Shown here piece by piece: positions 63,343-64,000 of a DNA stretch of 64,000 nt. The notes beneath the pieces are model-generated. The model ran no database searches and was not told where the DNA came from. It was given only the letters and a program-made list of their open reading frames with translations. The position numbers and the translations under genes are program-made. Each line of letters starts with the position of its first letter. The stretch's first letter is position 1. The DNA lies in the NCBI GenBank assembly GCA_947478925.1, contig CANJXY010000002.1:1-64000 (forward strand), written 5' to 3'. Origin of the DNA: Hyphomonadaceae bacterium. GTDB lineage: Bacteria > Pseudomonadota > Alphaproteobacteria > Caulobacterales > Hyphomonadaceae.

Positions 63343-64000
63343 TCAGGCGAACGGACGCATCGGCTCCGCCTTGTGCTCGGCATAGACGGTCGAATCATCC
63401 GCCTCGACCAGTCGCACCTCATAACCCCAGAGATCGGCGAGGTGCTGGAGCACGCGGTCGGCGTCCTTCTCTTCAAGCGTCACGCCGTCCAACACGTTGT
63501 GGCGCAGCTCCAGCCGGCGGTCGCCTGCCAGGTCAACGTCAACGATCTGGATATCCGGATCGCGCCGCGCGACGTCGTAGTGCCGCGACAACGCCCGCCG
63601 GACCTCGCGATAACCGCGCTCGTCGTGGATGGCGGAAACCTCCATCTCGTCGACGCTGTGGTCGTCGGTGATTTGGAACAGGCCGAACTTCCGGATCAGG
63701 TGGGGCGACAGGTATTGCGAGACGATGCTTTCGTCCCGGAAGTTTGCCCACACTTCGCGCAGCGTGCCATAGGGATCGCGATTGCCGGCGATGTCGGGGA
63801 ACCACGAACGGTCCTCGTCTGTCGGCGTCAGCGAGATACGCTCGATGTCCTGCATCATCGCGAAGCCGAGCGCGTAGGGATTGATGCCCGAATAGCGGCG
63901 ATCATCGAACTCGGGCTGCAACACAACGCTGGTGTGCGAGTGTAGGAATTCGAGGTACGAGCCATCATTGATAAGCCCCTTCTCGTGAAGGCGCGTCATG
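63343..64000 (-). CDS. SpoVR family protein, 3' part (runs off the right edge)
   Basis: The last about 219 residues of a SpoVR protein. FLHSHTSVVLQPEFDDRRYSGINPYALGFAMMQDIERI is the diagnostic stretch; later LREVWANFRDESIVSQYLSPHLIRKFGLFQITDD and EVSAIHDERGYREVRRALSRHYD match the family. In enterobacteria and others these genes follow the prkA-yeaH cluster, and the genes probably lie upstream beyond 64000. The ATG in the visible part is internal to the family, so the start is outside the window. It is 204 bases from the divergent-facing start of the PQQ dehydrogenase gene. Confidence 0.92.
   Translation of the reverse strand, partial: MTRLHEKGLINDGSYLEFLHSHTSVVLQPEFDDRRYSGINPYALGFAMMQDIERISLTPTDEDRSWFPDIAGNRDPYGTLREVWANFRDESIVSQYLSPHLIRKFGLFQITDDHSVDEMEVSAIHDERGYREVRRALSRHYDVARRDPDIQIVDVDLAGDRRLELRHNVLDGVTLEEKDADRVLQHLADLWGYEVRLVEADDSTVYAEHKAEPMRPFA

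Noticed and set aside
60823-63945. A 1040-codon open frame on the plus strand, antisense to the PQQ dehydrogenase gene
   Set aside because: It mirrors the third-position GC bias of the real gene on the other strand, shows no ordered domain or signal, and has no ribosome-binding site; open antisense frames are common in high-GC coding DNA.

Overview
This window is a stretch of high-GC, densely coding bacterial chromosome. Gene order and protein families point to an alphaproteobacterium, probably of the Caulobacterales / Hyphomonadaceae kind. The evidence is: (i) aroQ-accB-accC-aat facing DUF2155-mlaD-NDUFA12, where the last is the accessory complex I subunit shared by alphaproteobacteria and mitochondria; (ii) ispH...thrB...rnhA; (iii) plsY-(dprA)-topA-rnr-NUDIX...rpmG; (iv) lipoproteins, a Tat-type sulfatase leader and a membrane quinoprotein dehydrogenase, which indicate a Gram-negative envelope. 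I saw no rRNA or tRNA gene, CRISPR array, insertion sequence or prophage.

Layout. 0-5 kb: an unidentified partial ORF and thiS (minus), then aroQ-accBC-aat (plus), converging on NDUFA12-mlaD-DUF2155 (minus). 5-10 kb: an 804-residue protein that looks like a catalytically degenerate paralogue of B12-dependent ribonucleotide reductase, a secreted pentapeptide-repeat protein preceded by a duplicated, stop-terminated leader, and an orphan ParA ATPase with a partner gene. 10-18 kb: HU, a large membrane protein, a Zur-like regulator with DUF5990 and a double-hotdog thioesterase, a small membrane ORF, DUF1801, two SDRs and a GST. 18-31 kb: a palindromic intergenic element, an acyl-CoA dehydrogenase, thiO, an amino-acid dehydrogenase, a quinone-oxidoreductase-like MDR, a methyltransferase-like protein, a lipoprotein lipase-like hydrolase, pirin, a PadR repressor with a clear operator and a frameshifted-looking DUF2218 gene, cinA, and an M28 peptidase. 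31-40 kb: GNAT/argS/lipoprotein, then ispH, an SMP-30 protein and sulfatase inserted before thrB, and rnhA. 40-50 kb: NfeD/QmcA, peroxiredoxin, YqgE, an abutting gatC-DUF2199-GNAT-gatA operon, a thioesterase, a periplasmic phosphatase-like protein and ruvX. 50-64 kb: pyrB with an active-site-less dihydroorotase (pyrC'), plsY, a decayed dprA remnant, topA, rnr, NUDIX, rpmG, a membrane PQQ dehydrogenase and a partial spoVR-like gene.

Most of the window is core housekeeping: fatty-acid and aromatic precursor synthesis, pyrimidine synthesis, translation, isoprenoids, DNA topology and RNA decay. The items most worth a second look are the degenerate NrdJ-like protein, the dprA remnant in its ancestral position, the pseudo-dihydroorotase, the gatCA operon split by two unrelated genes with zero spacing, the duplicated leader of the pentapeptide protein, and several small membrane ORFs with non-ATG starts. 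All functional calls rest on reading motifs by eye; no database search was run.
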